Part shown: positions 17,419 through 26,841 of the stretch, piece after piece
Numbering within the stretch: position 1 is the first letter of the stretch
Layout of the letters: each line of letters opens with the position of its first letter
Assembly (NCBI RefSeq): GCF_034274695.1
Contig: NZ_CP128362.1
Location: 7,628,501-7,692,500, forward strand
From: Chitinophaga sp. LS1
GTDB taxonomy: Bacteria; Bacteroidota; Bacteroidia; Chitinophagales; Chitinophagaceae
Direction of reading: 5' to 3'
DNA: 64,000 nt
Made by a program: the position numbers and the translations under genes
Notes under the pieces: generated by a model
Told to the model about the DNA's origin: nothing
Database searches by the model: none
What the model saw: the letters and a program-made list of their open reading frames with translations, nothing else

Positions 17419-19713
17419 TTATGTAGTTTCAATGATTGCGCCTGGTATATCTGATATCAGCGCCTTCAGTGGAGAATATTTTGTGTCGTACTTGTCCTGG
17501 AACGCTATCTTCAGCGTAGGATAAACAGAGTTAAAATCTGATTCTATGATTAGTGACCATTTCCGCAAATAGCATTCGGTAGAACCCTCTGACATTGGCC
17601 GGTAGTCGGTCATTTTAACCAGTTCCCACCGTTCACCACGCACTATTTTATGCTCTCTGTGATACCAATTAGTCGCATCCTTATTATTTAATCTGAAATT
17701 GGTAGTATAAAACTGGCCATTCCGCATGATTGCGAATCGCTGCAGGAAGAACCGGCGTAGTAAACCCGGCGTCCTCACATTGGCAATCTTCTCATCACAA
17801 TATGACAACACTGGATCACCCTGCCCTCCTTCCTGATAGTTGGTTGCAAACATGTAAGGGATACCTGTCTTATCCTCACCATCGAATCGCCATCCACCGG
17901 CATCATATACTACTCCTTTGTACCAGGCGAGTTTAGGCTGGAAGGTATTACTCGCCTCATCGTTACTGGTATTGCTGATGTTCTCCGGAATGATACAGAT
18001 CAACTGAGGCTTCACAGCTACAGCTCCTTTATTCTGCCATTGGTCTATTTCATAGTGCATCACCGGAGAAAAGAACCTGTTTTCTATGGATTTGGTATCA
18101 GCTTTAAACCGTTCAGGGAATACATACTTTGCAGCAGCCAATACATTAGCGTTTCGGTCCTGAATGAGCTTTAGAATACCGTCGTTGGTGTCATCTTTAA
18201 ACTTCATGGTCACCTCTCTTTCATAATCACGATATAGTTCAATCGTTGAGGTTTGAGATAGATCCTGCTTCTGATTCCAGTCGATATAATCTCCGTTGAA
18301 GTACCCTGTTCTTGTGTTGGTTAGGTCGGTATCCAAAGAATACGGGTGTGCGGGTTCTAGTATAACAACCTTTTGAAGCGGATCAGTGCCAGGCAGAAGA
18401 TTGAAAGTATCTATGACCCCAGCAAAGAAGTCGAGAAACTTGTAATTCTGGAAAGCAGTGTAGTTTTGGAAGTCAATTGTGCCTCCTAATGGGATGCGGA
18501 TGTATGCCAGTGTAAACTGGATCACCTCAACTTTTACTGTAGGGGAGAATGTACCAGTGCACTTGACATAGATTCTGGCACTTACAAAGTCACCGGGAGA
18601 TACCTGAGAGGTGAAATTATCGTCTTTTACGTCTCGCTTGTTAAATCCTTGAGTAACGGTTGACTGATGGATAACATCATGCGTCTCTCTAATCGTAGTA
18701 TTAACATACCACTCAACCCTGACGGTTACTTCCTGATGGTCTTGCATCTCGACCTCCCAATCGAACTGAAGGTTGAATGTGGTTTCGATTAAACCATAAT
18801 TGAACGTAGCATATGTCCAATACATAATATGATTAGTGTAATCATATAGATACAGATCGTTAGGATCAAAAGCTCCATCAGTTGTTTCATTGGTAACCTT
18901 CACATCCAGGTTTCCATCAAAGAACCCAGGAGCCGTTACCTTTTCAATGCCTTTAGCGAGGAAGCGTAAGTTATCCTGTCGGTTACCTTCACTAGAAAGA
19001 AAATTACACCAGGTCCAAGGCATTACCAGCCGGCGAAAATAATTTGTGGTCAGGAATTCAGATTGAACCTTATATCCCAAACTTTTAAAAGCCCAGTAGA
19101 TAATCCAATAAACAGAAATGGAAGGACGCATGTACAGCGGGGTCACATTATCATCCTTGTATTCCCCGTCTGTGATTGTGGTATCATAGAAATCGAACGG
19201 CTGGCGATACCTCACCGGTGCGAATACATAAGGTAAGGCTTCAGTATTACCAGTAAATAGCCAGGAATCCAGGATATTCTGTTTGGTAAATTGGAAATTA
19301 ATATGCTTCAGCAGGTCATACAGGGTGGTTTCCTTTAGATCGATCATCCAGTCCGCATTATTGCCATAAAAATCAAACTGATAGGAAACCGGCTTGTCAG
19401 TATGGGTCGCATTGGTCAGAAATGCTTTCCCTATCAAAAGCTCATCACCATTTGCCTCAATCTTACCTGATCTGTAACTCCGGAAGATGGAGCCTTCTGT
19501 CAAATCCTCAATAGATGGATTGTGAAAGGTGTTTGCCAGCTGGTCATTATTTACCGTAGCGGGTATAGTCACATTAAACGCTTCACTGGACTTCTTCTTG
19601 GTAAAATCTTCAGCATCTTCCAGGTTGTAGCTAATGCTGATGTCTAGATCAGTGTTAGAAAGCTCTACTTCCTGCCCATCGAGAGTGATCTTTATGTACT
19701 TGGAATTCGGCAT
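17419..19713 (-). CDS. Large tail protein (distal tail/baseplate-like)
   Basis: A 764-residue protein directly upstream of the tape measure gene. The N-terminus KYIKITLDGQEVELSNTDLD, then KKSSEAFNVTIPAT, is typical of large tail proteins found next to tape measure genes in Bacteroidetes prophages. Beta-rich with many aromatic residues. It is probably a baseplate hub or distal tail protein; no enzymatic motif is seen. Confidence 0.6.
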   Translation of the reverse strand: MPNSKYIKITLDGQEVELSNTDLDISISYNLEDAEDFTKKKSSEAFNVTIPATVNNDQLANTFHNPSIEDLTEGSIFRSYRSGKIEANGDELLIGKAFLTNATHTDKPVSYQFDFYGNNADWMIDLKETTLYDLLKHINFQFTKQNILDSWLFTGNTEALPYVFAPVRYRQPFDFYDTTITDGEYKDDNVTPLYMRPSISVYWIIYWAFKSLGYKVQSEFLTTNYFRRLVMPWTWCNFLSSEGNRQDNLRFLAKGIEKVTAPGFFDGNLDVKVTNETTDGAFDPNDLYLYDYTNHIMYWTYATFNYGLIETTFNLQFDWEVEMQDHQEVTVRVEWYVNTTIRETHDVIHQSTVTQGFNKRDVKDDNFTSQVSPGDFVSARIYVKCTGTFSPTVKVEVIQFTLAYIRIPLGGTIDFQNYTAFQNYKFLDFFAGVIDTFNLLPGTDPLQKVVILEPAHPYSLDTDLTNTRTGYFNGDYIDWNQKQDLSQTSTIELYRDYEREVTMKFKDDTNDGILKLIQDRNANVLAAAKYVFPERFKADTKSIENRFFSPVMHYEIDQWQNKGAVAVKPQLICIIPENISNTSNDEASNTFQPKLAWYKGVVYDAGGWRFDGEDKTGIPYMFATNYQEGGQGDPVLSYCDEKIANVRTPGLLRRFFLQRFAIMRNGQFYTTNFRLNNKDATNWYHREHKIVRGERWELVKMTDYRPMSEGSTECYLRKWSLIIESDFNSVYPTLKIAFQDKYDTKYSPLKALISDIPGAIIETT

Positions 19714-20291
19714 CAGTTACGTATTGTAATGTCAGTGTTGGAAAGCTGGAATTCGACAGTAAGGAGGTAAACATACCGGTCTTCAGTCTTCAATGTGTTA
19801 TAGGTGGCATCTTTCAGCAGGACCGGAAGGTAGTCATCTGGCTGTCCCTGAGTTCCTTTCCACTCAAGCCACACCGAAGGGCTGCGAAATAGTTCTTTCA
19901 GCCACTTTATTACATCCTCGCTAAAGACACTGGTAACCTTGTAGGTCTCATTTGCCTGAACGCCGAAGCGGTTCATACCTCCATCAGATTTAACCAATGG
20001 CACAGACAGGGGCTTCTGCCATGAACTACTTTTAACCTCGTAGTTTTCCTCTGCCTGGATAAAGGATATAGCATCAATGGCACCGAGACCATTTAAGAAG
20101 TGGAGCCTGTACGTTTCATCTTCAGATGCAGCGCCATCCTCAATGAAGTAATGAGGAGTAGTGGCAACGACTGCGCTTTCAAGATTTGTAACCTCGACGT
20201 AGTACTCCTCCACGTCCTTCCAGGGTACGGAAGGATAGATGTTTGCAAGGTTCTTTGGTCCAATTGGGATGTATTGTACTGTCTGATCCAT
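19713..20291 (-). CDS. Phage tail protein, unknown
   Basis: A 192-residue protein, beta-rich (MDQTVQYIPIGPKNLANIYP start, WLEWKGTQGQPDDYLPVLL near the C-terminus). It overlaps the downstream large tail gene by 1 base and follows the 320-residue gene by 4 bases, so the three are probably translated together. Tail role inferred from position. Confidence 0.55.
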   Translation of the reverse strand: MDQTVQYIPIGPKNLANIYPSVPWKDVEEYYVEVTNLESAVVATTPHYFIEDGAASEDETYRLHFLNGLGAIDAISFIQAEENYEVKSSSWQKPLSVPLVKSDGGMNRFGVQANETYKVTSVFSEDVIKWLKELFRSPSVWLEWKGTQGQPDDYLPVLLKDATYNTLKTEDRYVYLLTVEFQLSNTDITIRN

Positions 20292-20295
20292 AGTA

Positions 20296-21258
20296 TTATG
20301 GGTTTAAACCATCTTGTAAATAACCGGTCCTTCCGCCTTCGCAGCTACCGAAGGCTGTGAAATAGATATCATATTTCCCTTTGGGGGCTGTAACGTCTAT
20401 GTATGCCGGGTTGGGGTCGGCAAAAGCAACAGAGAAATCACCGGTGTCTGTAGTCTTACGGTATTCAATCTTCACACCGGTAGTGTAGTAGGGCAATGTC
20501 TGCCAGGTAAAGCGGAATCGCTGGGTAGTAGAATCAATTTCAGCAAGGCCAACAGAAGGAATAACTACAGGACATGCATTTGCGAACACTTTAGTAACAT
20601 GATTAAAGGTTGTCTGCCCTTTGTACCTGTAATAGGTAATAATGCCCTTAATCGGGCTATTATCTATGTTTACGATGGGGAAATAGTCGCTTCTGCCCAG
20701 TTTAATGCTATTCGTGGCTGGCCGGTGAGACAAAGGGAACACATTTGCACCCCAAGTACCCGATTTGAAGGTGTTAAGGTGAGTGGTTAATACCTGGTTA
20801 TCCTCGTGCTGCAGGGTAGAATTGACAATGTAAGACATGTTGCTTTGGGTGCCAGTGCCGGTACTGGGTGCTCTATTGCCTGTGCCTTGAACAGGTGCGA
20901 CTCCTTCGTACAGAATAAAGCCATCTGATGTTATCTTCGATGACCGGAATTTACAGTATACACTGGTCATAGCCTGATCAGCGGGGTAAATCTTTTCCCC
21001 TCCATTAGGTGCCAGGTACTTTCTGAGGTATTCCTGTGCCGCATCCTGGATATCAAACTGCCACTCACCGGTGGATAAGGCCAGAGTCTTTGACAATGAT
21101 TTGTAGAACACACCGCCGAAGTAGATATCACAGAATACAATAGGCGGTGCCAAGGTAGTACTATCGGTAGCAGTAGCTGTCACCAGGTAAAGAATGGGCC
21201 TGTAAGCCGCACTTAAACCGCTGGTAGCTGGTTGGTATGTGATTGCTGTAATTGGCAT
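20296..21258 (-). CDS. Tail protein with FN3-like C-terminus
   Basis: A 320-residue protein. The N-terminal about 230 residues show no known motif. The last about 80 residues (FRFTWQTLPYYTTGVKIEYR ... KYDIYFTAFGSC) have the strand spacing of a fibronectin type III domain, common in exposed tail proteins. It overlaps the upstream gene by 1 base. Confidence 0.55.
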   Translation of the reverse strand: MPITAITYQPATSGLSAAYRPILYLVTATATDSTTLAPPIVFCDIYFGGVFYKSLSKTLALSTGEWQFDIQDAAQEYLRKYLAPNGGEKIYPADQAMTSVYCKFRSSKITSDGFILYEGVAPVQGTGNRAPSTGTGTQSNMSYIVNSTLQHEDNQVLTTHLNTFKSGTWGANVFPLSHRPATNSIKLGRSDYFPIVNIDNSPIKGIITYYRYKGQTTFNHVTKVFANACPVVIPSVGLAEIDSTTQRFRFTWQTLPYYTTGVKIEYRKTTDTGDFSVAFADPNPAYIDVTAPKGKYDIYFTAFGSCEGGRTGYLQDGLNP

Positions 21259-21779
21259 TATATGGTCTCCGATTTACATTTTTGAAAATTCTGTTCGACA
21301 AGCCTATCAAAGTTTACAGACATGTAGGCATCCAGCTCCTGCTCCTTCTTTGTCATTGCAGCCTCAATCATCCCTGTACGTTGTCCCGTACTACTAAACC
21401 TGTTACTTGCGGTAGTGGGCATGCCCTGCTGTTTATGTTTATTGGCGGTAGCAAACGCAAAAGCCAGTGCGTCCTTATCACTTTTTCCTCTCAATATGAA
21501 GAACTGCCGCAAGCCTTCTATATATTTGGATGTCCCAGCACCTGTATGTGCACCAGGTGAGTATGGCACCCTGCCTGCAGCAACTCCGTTATTGACAAAT
21601 CGGGTATATTCCACGGCGGAAGCGGAAAGGATACGGAAAGACCCGAATTTGCCGACCACATAAGAAAGGGAGCTTTCCATTCCTCCTGTTAGGTAGTGGC
21701 CTTGTGCCCGGCTTTCTGCCTTGATACCGGCATTTACTATGAATGCCCCTCCTTTCATTACTTCTTCTGGTGTATTCAT
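21258..21779 (-). CDS. Tail completion-like protein
   Basis: A 173-residue protein. The central YTRFVNNGVAAGRVPYSPG followed by helices loosely resembles HK97 gp10-type tail-completion proteins. It overlaps the upstream 88-residue gene by 4 bases. Assignment is weak; the position among tail genes is the main support. Confidence 0.45.
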   Translation of the reverse strand: MNTPEEVMKGGAFIVNAGIKAESRAQGHYLTGGMESSLSYVVGKFGSFRILSASAVEYTRFVNNGVAAGRVPYSPGAHTGAGTSKYIEGLRQFFILRGKSDKDALAFAFATANKHKQQGMPTTASNRFSSTGQRTGMIEAAMTKKEQELDAYMSVNFDRLVEQNFQKCKSETI

Positions 21780-22042
21780 ATGGCATTTAACATGTTTGAT
21801 TGTTTCTCCAATAATATCAACGTATCCTGCAGCTGACGATAGTTAGTGAGAATTCGTTCTTTACACAGGCCGCACCCCATGTCTATCACCTCATCAGGAG
21901 ACACATAGGTTTTCCAGATTTGAAGCAAATAGGCCATGCTGGGGTCTGCCTGGCTGGCTGTTGCCCGGCTGATCATGTTTGTTTCCAGAATCTCCTTACG
22001 ATATTCTGCCGGTATTTTGCCGGCGATTTCCTTGATGGTCAT
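21776..22042 (-). CDS. Small phage protein, unknown function
   Basis: An 88-residue mostly helical protein (MTIKEIAGKIPAEYRKEILE start) with a CGLCKE pair. Both ends overlap neighbours by 4 bases (ATGA junctions), showing tight translational coupling in the tail block. No family recognised. Confidence 0.55.
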   Translation of the reverse strand: MTIKEIAGKIPAEYRKEILETNMISRATASQADPSMAYLLQIWKTYVSPDEVIDMGCGLCKERILTNYRQLQDTLILLEKQSNMLNAI

Positions 22043-22383
22043 GTCAGTCTGATTTTAAAGTGTTCACAAACCTTTCGCTTAATACGATCTGGTTTCATAT
22101 GAGGGTACTTTTTACGCAACTTCATGGTATAAGCCTGGATCTCCTTAAACTTTTCAACAGGAAGGCCTAATCGTGCCGCTACCTGTTCGTATGCTATACC
22201 TGACTTTTCACCAATTGGTGATATCTTTTGAATATATGGCAGATAGTAGTTCGGTACGATCATAGGCTTTGTACTTTCTTTCATTGCTGCCGCTTCTGCC
22301 GCTATCCTAATAGTATTGGGAATACTGCCAAAGTCACATCCGAATTTCATTGGGCCTTGTGATAATTCATCTGAACAATCCAT
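22039..22383 (-). CDS. Small phage protein, HTH-like C-terminus
   Basis: A 114-residue protein with a basic C-terminal half (AYEQVAARLGLPVEKFKEIQ, then KKYPHMKPDRIKRKVCEHFK) that could fold as helix-turn-helix. The N-terminus is uncharged and Ser/Gly-rich. A strong hairpin (22411-22440) separates it from the upstream gene. Function unknown. Confidence 0.5.
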   Translation of the reverse strand: MDCSDELSQGPMKFGCDFGSIPNTIRIAAEAAAMKESTKPMIVPNYYLPYIQKISPIGEKSGIAYEQVAARLGLPVEKFKEIQAYTMKLRKKYPHMKPDRIKRKVCEHFKIRLT

Positions 22384-22410
22384 TATTTACAGTTTGTAAT
22401 TATGAATAGA

Positions 22411-22440
22411 TCAATGAGGGCTATAAATGGCCCTCATTGA
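22411..22440 (-). terminator. Hairpin within tail block
   Basis: TCAATGAGGGC (22411-22421) pairs with GCCCTCATTGA (22430-22440), 11 bp with an 8-base loop. It lies directly after the stop of the 72-residue gene. No T-run follows, so it may attenuate or protect the mRNA end rather than stop transcription fully. Confidence 0.5.
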
Positions 22441-22441
22441 A

Positions 22442-22660
22442 TTACTTGCTAAACGTCAGGGTAATAGTATCACCTGGTACGAAGAATGTATTAGCTGGTG
22501 CTTCAGCTGTAATCATTATGGTAAGCTCACCAGATGGAGTGTACTTAGTGAAATCTTTGTACTCGCCGTTAGGATCATAAACCGCAGTCAGTTTAGCTCT
22601 TTTGGAGCCACCGAAATCCTCTACTGAATTGACTTTAAATTTTGCTACAACTTGATTCAT
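22442..22660 (-). CDS. Small phage protein, possible abundant tail component
   Basis: A 72-residue beta-rich protein (MNQVVAKFKVNSVEDFGG start, VPGDTITLTFSK end). No family recognised. A strong hairpin right after the stop suggests it is made in higher amounts than the genes downstream, as expected for a repeated structural protein. Confidence 0.5.
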   Translation of the reverse strand: MNQVVAKFKVNSVEDFGGSKRAKLTAVYDPNGEYKDFTKYTPSGELTIMITAEAPANTFFVPGDTITLTFSK

Positions 22661-22699
22661 GTTATTATTTGTTCGGTTTATCCCCCGTTCCAGGGTTTT

Positions 22700-23326
22700 T
22701 TACAGTTTGTGCTCCGGATGCGGATCAGCAACCGGCACGGTGATTAAAGAAATGTCTTCGATGTTGTAATCCTCAATCTCACAGCCAACCATCAGAGAAA
22801 ACTGGAAATCCAGCCTTACGCCGGACACCCGGTCAGTACCAATCAAGGATACCGGGTCTATCATCTTATCATATTGAGAACCACCAGGGAGGCGAAAGAT
22901 AGAATTGGTAAGGCCCCTATCACGCTGTAACTGATCCACTACACGCAGGAAGTTCACAGCGCATCGCTTCATATCATGCCAGTCTTGCGTAATGGTGTGT
23001 GTTGAAGTACGGGTATTTGGGTTGGGTGCCTTTATCTGGTTGTTGCCAGTATAGTAGGTTGTATTCAGGAAGAACATAACAGCTCGGTACCTCTCCCACT
23101 CTCCCATTTTACCATCAAAACACCCCTGGCTACGTGGGGGCATCATTATAGCAAGCGGATATTTCTGCCCTGCTACCGGCTTAATGTCATCATTGATGAC
23201 GCCTTCCAGCTGATCACTGTTAATCTCCAACCCGAAGCGAGGACACAGGTGAAAGCGCCCCTGAACGCCTTTCGACTGTTCAAGAACGCTTTTGAAGAAG
23301 GCTTCTATGAAAGGATAGCTGGTCAT
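22700..23326 (-). CDS. Phage protein, unknown (tail assembly region)
   Basis: A 208-residue protein (MTSYPFIEAFFKSVLEQSKG start). It has alternating polar and aromatic residues and no recognised motif. It overlaps the upstream 145-residue gene by 4 bases. Position suggests a connector or tail role. Confidence 0.5.
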   Translation of the reverse strand: MTSYPFIEAFFKSVLEQSKGVQGRFHLCPRFGLEINSDQLEGVINDDIKPVAGQKYPLAIMMPPRSQGCFDGKMGEWERYRAVMFFLNTTYYTGNNQIKAPNPNTRTSTHTITQDWHDMKRCAVNFLRVVDQLQRDRGLTNSIFRLPGGSQYDKMIDPVSLIGTDRVSGVRLDFQFSLMVGCEIEDYNIEDISLITVPVADPHPEHKL

Positions 23327-23760
23327 GCCTGGGCGGTTTTTGCGGAGAAGGAACCGAGTGGGTTTTTATCCAACTCCTCTTTTGCTTTGATGGACTCCAC
23401 CGCAAGATCTTTTTTGATCTGATCATCTATTTCACCAGATAACTCCTGCCACTGTGCAACGGCCGCAACCCCTGACTGCAGCAGTTCCACATATGACTCA
23501 ACACTTACACCAAGATCCCTTGCACTTTTATTCTCCAGATTATTAGACAGCAGAGCAAAGTCCATCATGGTTAAATCCTCTTTCTTAACCATCAGGAGCC
23601 TTTTAAGCTCATAAGGAGCAATGCCAAGAGATAAACAGGAGGAATACTCCAATGCAATTTTGGCAGCATCAAACCACTTAGGATTAATTGCTTCAAATGG
23701 CATGTTGGTAGTTTGTAATGCCTTCTGTTTTCTTTCGTTGAATTGCTGTACTACGTTCAT
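23323..23760 (-). CDS. Phage protein, unknown
   Basis: A 145-residue helical protein (MNVVQQFNERKQKALQT start) with Lys/Glu-rich ends and an Asn/Leu-rich middle. No domain recognised. It overlaps the next gene by 4 bases. Confidence 0.5.
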   Translation of the reverse strand: MNVVQQFNERKQKALQTTNMPFEAINPKWFDAAKIALEYSSCLSLGIAPYELKRLLMVKKEDLTMMDFALLSNNLENKSARDLGVSVESYVELLQSGVAAVAQWQELSGEIDDQIKKDLAVESIKAKEELDKNPLGSFSAKTAQA

Positions 23761-23781
23761 ATAGTTTGATTTAGTTGATGA

Positions 23782-23907
23782 CTACTTTGATTTCTCTCTT
23801 TCGGCCTCGTAATCGAGGTGCTGTGCTTCGTTGAGTTCCTTTTCTTCTGAGGCATATATCAGGATATCAAAACATTTGGCCTTTCGTACACAGTCTATGC
23901 TGCTCAT
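23782..23907 (-). CDS. Very small phage protein (41 aa)
   Basis: ATG at 23907, stop at 23782: MSSIDCVRKAKCFDILIYAS then a Glu/Lys-rich tail. It fills the gap between two coupled late genes with the same strand and spacing as its neighbours, which is the only support. Function unknown. Confidence 0.4.
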   Translation of the reverse strand: MSSIDCVRKAKCFDILIYASEEKELNEAQHLDYEAEREKSK

Positions 23908-23942
23908 GTTTGATCCAGGTATATCGAATACTTTTGTTTTGG

Positions 23943-24674
23943 CTATGGATTTAAGGAAATTGACCCATCCCCATTGCTCGAAGTGTTTTGCTGAGTGCCT
24001 ACCACCTCCTTTGATTCGGCTACGGTGGAAGACTGGAAATGATGAATGGACAAACTCATTGAAGCGGTCAAAAAAAAACCGACACCCATGGCAATATCCA
24101 TTGGCAATTCACGCATCATTTCAATGCGCTCACTGTTTTCATAAAGGAAGGATTCGTCATATTCTTCAGATGGCTTTCTGAGGTATATAGCACACAGCTG
24201 TAGCATTGCATCCCATCTGCTTTTGCCCAAAGCAATTAGGTTCTGTACGACCTGCTTTGAGTCGATGAACTCACCGAACTGCATTTTATCTCCATGCTTA
24301 AGTGAAGGCGGGTGGAGAACCCATGTTTCCCCTTTCCAAGAATACTCCTGCCGACATTCTACTTTGCTCTCACTTTCAAATAGCACAGAAAGACAAGCAT
24401 AGTAGATATTTGCAATCTTATCTACGAACTCACTTTCTTTTAGCGCTTCGGGAGTACAGTTGGCGAAGAAGGCGAAGGTTCGGAACATTTTCTCCATTTG
24501 GAACTCAACTACTTCAAGCTCTTTCATAGGCCCATCCTCCATTTCGACAATCTTCTTAAGCCACTCATCGAGGTCATTACCATATTCCTCCTGAAAAGCT
24601 ATTCTCTGTCCCAGTGTGAACTCAGATAAAGAGGATGGGATAACTACCTCTTTGTCATTAACAGTTATTCTCAT
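23943..24674 (-). CDS. Phage protein, unknown (late block)
   Basis: A 243-residue protein (MRITVNDKEVVIPSSLSEFT start) with an acidic helical middle and a Ser/Gly/Asn-rich C-terminal tail. The N-terminal beta hairpin followed by helices resembles tail-assembly chaperones in layout only. It overlaps the upstream gene by 4 bases. Confidence 0.5.
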   Translation of the reverse strand: MRITVNDKEVVIPSSLSEFTLGQRIAFQEEYGNDLDEWLKKIVEMEDGPMKELEVVEFQMEKMFRTFAFFANCTPEALKESEFVDKIANIYYACLSVLFESESKVECRQEYSWKGETWVLHPPSLKHGDKMQFGEFIDSKQVVQNLIALGKSRWDAMLQLCAIYLRKPSEEYDESFLYENSERIEMMRELPMDIAMGVGFFLTASMSLSIHHFQSSTVAESKEVVGTQQNTSSNGDGSISLNP

Positions 24675-25363
24675 TGCTGGCCTGGTTTACGACCTCTTTT
24701 TTTAGGTTGATCTACCTGCTGTGTCATGTCGGCTTCCTTCTGCTCATCATCATTCTCTTCTTCCTCCTCCTCACTATCATCATCGTCAGATGAGGTTAAC
24801 GGATCGACGATAGGATCTGTAACAGGTAGAGTATTGTCTTCCTCCAGCTGTTTGTCAATTGCTGCCTGCTGTGCCGCGTCGGCCTTCTTCTGCATAATGG
24901 CGATGGCGATATCTTCAATGAAGTCTTCATCGATCTCACGATCTTCGTAATCATCAACACCAGCCAACTTTGCCACTCCCCGTATAATCAGCTGTTCCTC
25001 TGGAATAGTAGCACTATGTACCAAACCTTCAGGAGAGATGGTATCAAATTGTACATAGAGCTGACTTACTCTGTCCCTAAATGCCTGCATGTCTGCTTCA
25101 TCTGCAGTAAGATCAGCCTGTTCTATCTTCTTACCGTAGGTGACTTCCTCACCCATAAAGTTGGTAATGGGCTGGTGCTCTGGTACAACATCGCTATTTA
25201 CTGAGCCACCTGTCATACCAGCAAGGCGATTTCTGATTTTAAGTAATCCGGAGCAGACAAAGAGTAGTACAGAAGGGTGGTCCTTAAGCAGCGTTTTGAA
25301 GTATCCATCTGCTTCATTAAGCATATCTAATGCTTCCGCTATAGGGGAATTGTTTTTGTCCAT
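24671..25363 (-). CDS. Acidic phage protein with AT-hook-like tail
   Basis: A 230-residue protein from the ATG at 25363 (MDKNNSPIAEALDML). The C-terminal third has a run of Asp/Glu (about 195-215) and ends PKKRGRKPGQQ, matching the AT-hook core RGRKP. First gene of the block that starts at the late-type promoter 25380-25419. It could contact DNA during packaging or regulate; unknown. Confidence 0.55.
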   Translation of the reverse strand: MDKNNSPIAEALDMLNEADGYFKTLLKDHPSVLLFVCSGLLKIRNRLAGMTGGSVNSDVVPEHQPITNFMGEEVTYGKKIEQADLTADEADMQAFRDRVSQLYVQFDTISPEGLVHSATIPEEQLIIRGVAKLAGVDDYEDREIDEDFIEDIAIAIMQKKADAAQQAAIDKQLEEDNTLPVTDPIVDPLTSSDDDDSEEEEEENDDEQKEADMTQQVDQPKKRGRKPGQQ

Positions 25364-25379
25364 AAACAATCTTTTTTTT

Positions 25380-25419
25380 CAAAGGTAGTCAAAAAGAGTA
25401 TTTACACATCTAAAAGAGT
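25380..25419 (-). promoter_or_regulatory. Phage late-type promoter for tail block
   Basis: On the minus strand ACTCTTTTTGACTACCTTTG (25399-25380) contains the -7 element TACCTTTG. A second ACTCTTTT box begins exactly 20 bp upstream. The same 20-mer is repeated upstream of the terminase small subunit gene. Confidence 0.65.
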
Positions 25420-26841
25420 TTATAGACGGTCTAATTTAGACCGGTTTTGCTCTGTGCGAGTGGTAGGGGCTGCAGTAGTAGTATTGGCTGTCTTGATTTT
25501 CTTCTTGCGCTTCAGCCCTTTATAAGTCGTAATACCATACCTACCCGCATCTTTAAGGTGGTTATTTGCGTCTACTGGCTCGTCTGTTGGTTCGCCATCA
25601 GCACCTAGTTTCCACTTATACTCTTCGTTCTCCATCCATAGGTTATCAGAACATTCTGTACCGTAGTTCTCCATAGCATTGACTTGTTTGATGCCAAATT
25701 TGAGGCTATCAGGACCTTTGTCGGCTGCTCTGATATGGGTAAATCCAAGATCCCGTAATTCCTGTATACTCTTAGGCTCTGCCGAATCAGCAATAATAAT
25801 TGCATTCCTCGGCACTCCACGTACCCGCATCATGTCTGCCAAAGCCGGATTAGTCAGGCCCGGTTCATAAATCACCTCATGCCAGAATGCCCTGTTATTA
25901 TGTATCTTGAGCTCTACCACTGCTACGGGATCACCAGAGTAACCAAAGTCAATGGCATATATAGATGTGTATGGTAGAGACCGGAAGAATTCAAGTGTAA
26001 TATGCTTCCAGTTCCTGTATATTCTGCCTCGGGCACCTTCCGGCACCAGGCCCAATACATCAACGTAATACTGTTCAGGGTTGTAGAACTGGCTATCAGG
26101 GTCACCATACGCCTGGTATTTAGCCAGAGTCTTAGGATTAAGGTTCTTTATGTTGTCCTTGTAGGTAGAATGGATGCACAATACATCAGGGTTGGATTTA
26201 GGGATGGCCTTATAATATGGTAATGGCTTGCCTTCCGGATGATATTTACCGTCTGAGTCTGTATATGGGTTTCCATCATATAACCCGCACTCCTCCAGGT
26301 TATAGAAGCGCTTTATCAGCCAATGGTTTTTACTGGGCGGGTTATACAGGAAGATTACCTGGATATTCTCAACCTTATCTGTACGGATAGAGTCATCCAG
26401 CTTATTCACCTCTCCTTCATGGTTCTCATCTGCCTCCTCAATCAATACGTGGGTGATCCCTGCCAAGGATTTAAGTTTTGCGGACCGGTTACCACTGGAT
26501 TTATTAAACCCCTTACTGATGATGGTATTACCTGTAGGCTTATACAGGATGGTCATTTTACTTTCATTGATCTCAAAGTCTGCCTCGTCGAAATCGCTTT
26601 CCTCTATCCTGTCCTTAAAATCAGCAAACAGGGAATCCCTGATATCAGAGAACACGTTGCGCAGGAATACACCACGGAAGTAGGCTGGTTGGGTAAGGAG
26701 GATGAGGAAATAATCGGTGCCGAAATGAGAGCGACCAGCTGCACGGCCTCCCCAGATGTGAATATACCTGGCTTTAGTTGTGAATACAGGCTTGTATAGG
26801 CGGGATATATGGTGCCGGTGCTCAGCCGCCATAGTCCTCAA
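25420..26841 (-). CDS. terL: Terminase large subunit
   Basis: A 473-residue packaging ATPase-nuclease (Terminase_3/PBSX type). Walker A is GGRAAGRS (31-38), with Arg in place of the usual Lys, as in several phage terminases. Walker B-like THVLIEEADE is near residue 135. The nuclease motif IYAIDFGYSGDPVAV is near 295. The start overlaps the small subunit gene by 20 bases. An ATG three codons later is an alternative. Confidence 0.92.
   Translation of the reverse strand: MRTMAAEHRHHISRLYKPVFTTKARYIHIWGGRAAGRSHFGTDYFLILLTQPAYFRGVFLRNVFSDIRDSLFADFKDRIEESDFDEADFEINESKMTILYKPTGNTIISKGFNKSSGNRSAKLKSLAGITHVLIEEADENHEGEVNKLDDSIRTDKVENIQVIFLYNPPSKNHWLIKRFYNLEECGLYDGNPYTDSDGKYHPEGKPLPYYKAIPKSNPDVLCIHSTYKDNIKNLNPKTLAKYQAYGDPDSQFYNPEQYYVDVLGLVPEGARGRIYRNWKHITLEFFRSLPYTSIYAIDFGYSGDPVAVVELKIHNNRAFWHEVIYEPGLTNPALADMMRVRGVPRNAIIIADSAEPKSIQELRDLGFTHIRAADKGPDSLKFGIKQVNAMENYGTECSDNLWMENEEYKWKLGADGEPTDEPVDANNHLKDAGRYGITTYKGLKRKKKIKTANTTTAAPTTRTEQNRSKLDRL

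Noticed and set aside
24726..24950. Ser-rich plus-strand ORF
   Set aside because: Shadow of the acidic Asp/Glu run of the minus-strand gene at 24671-25363.
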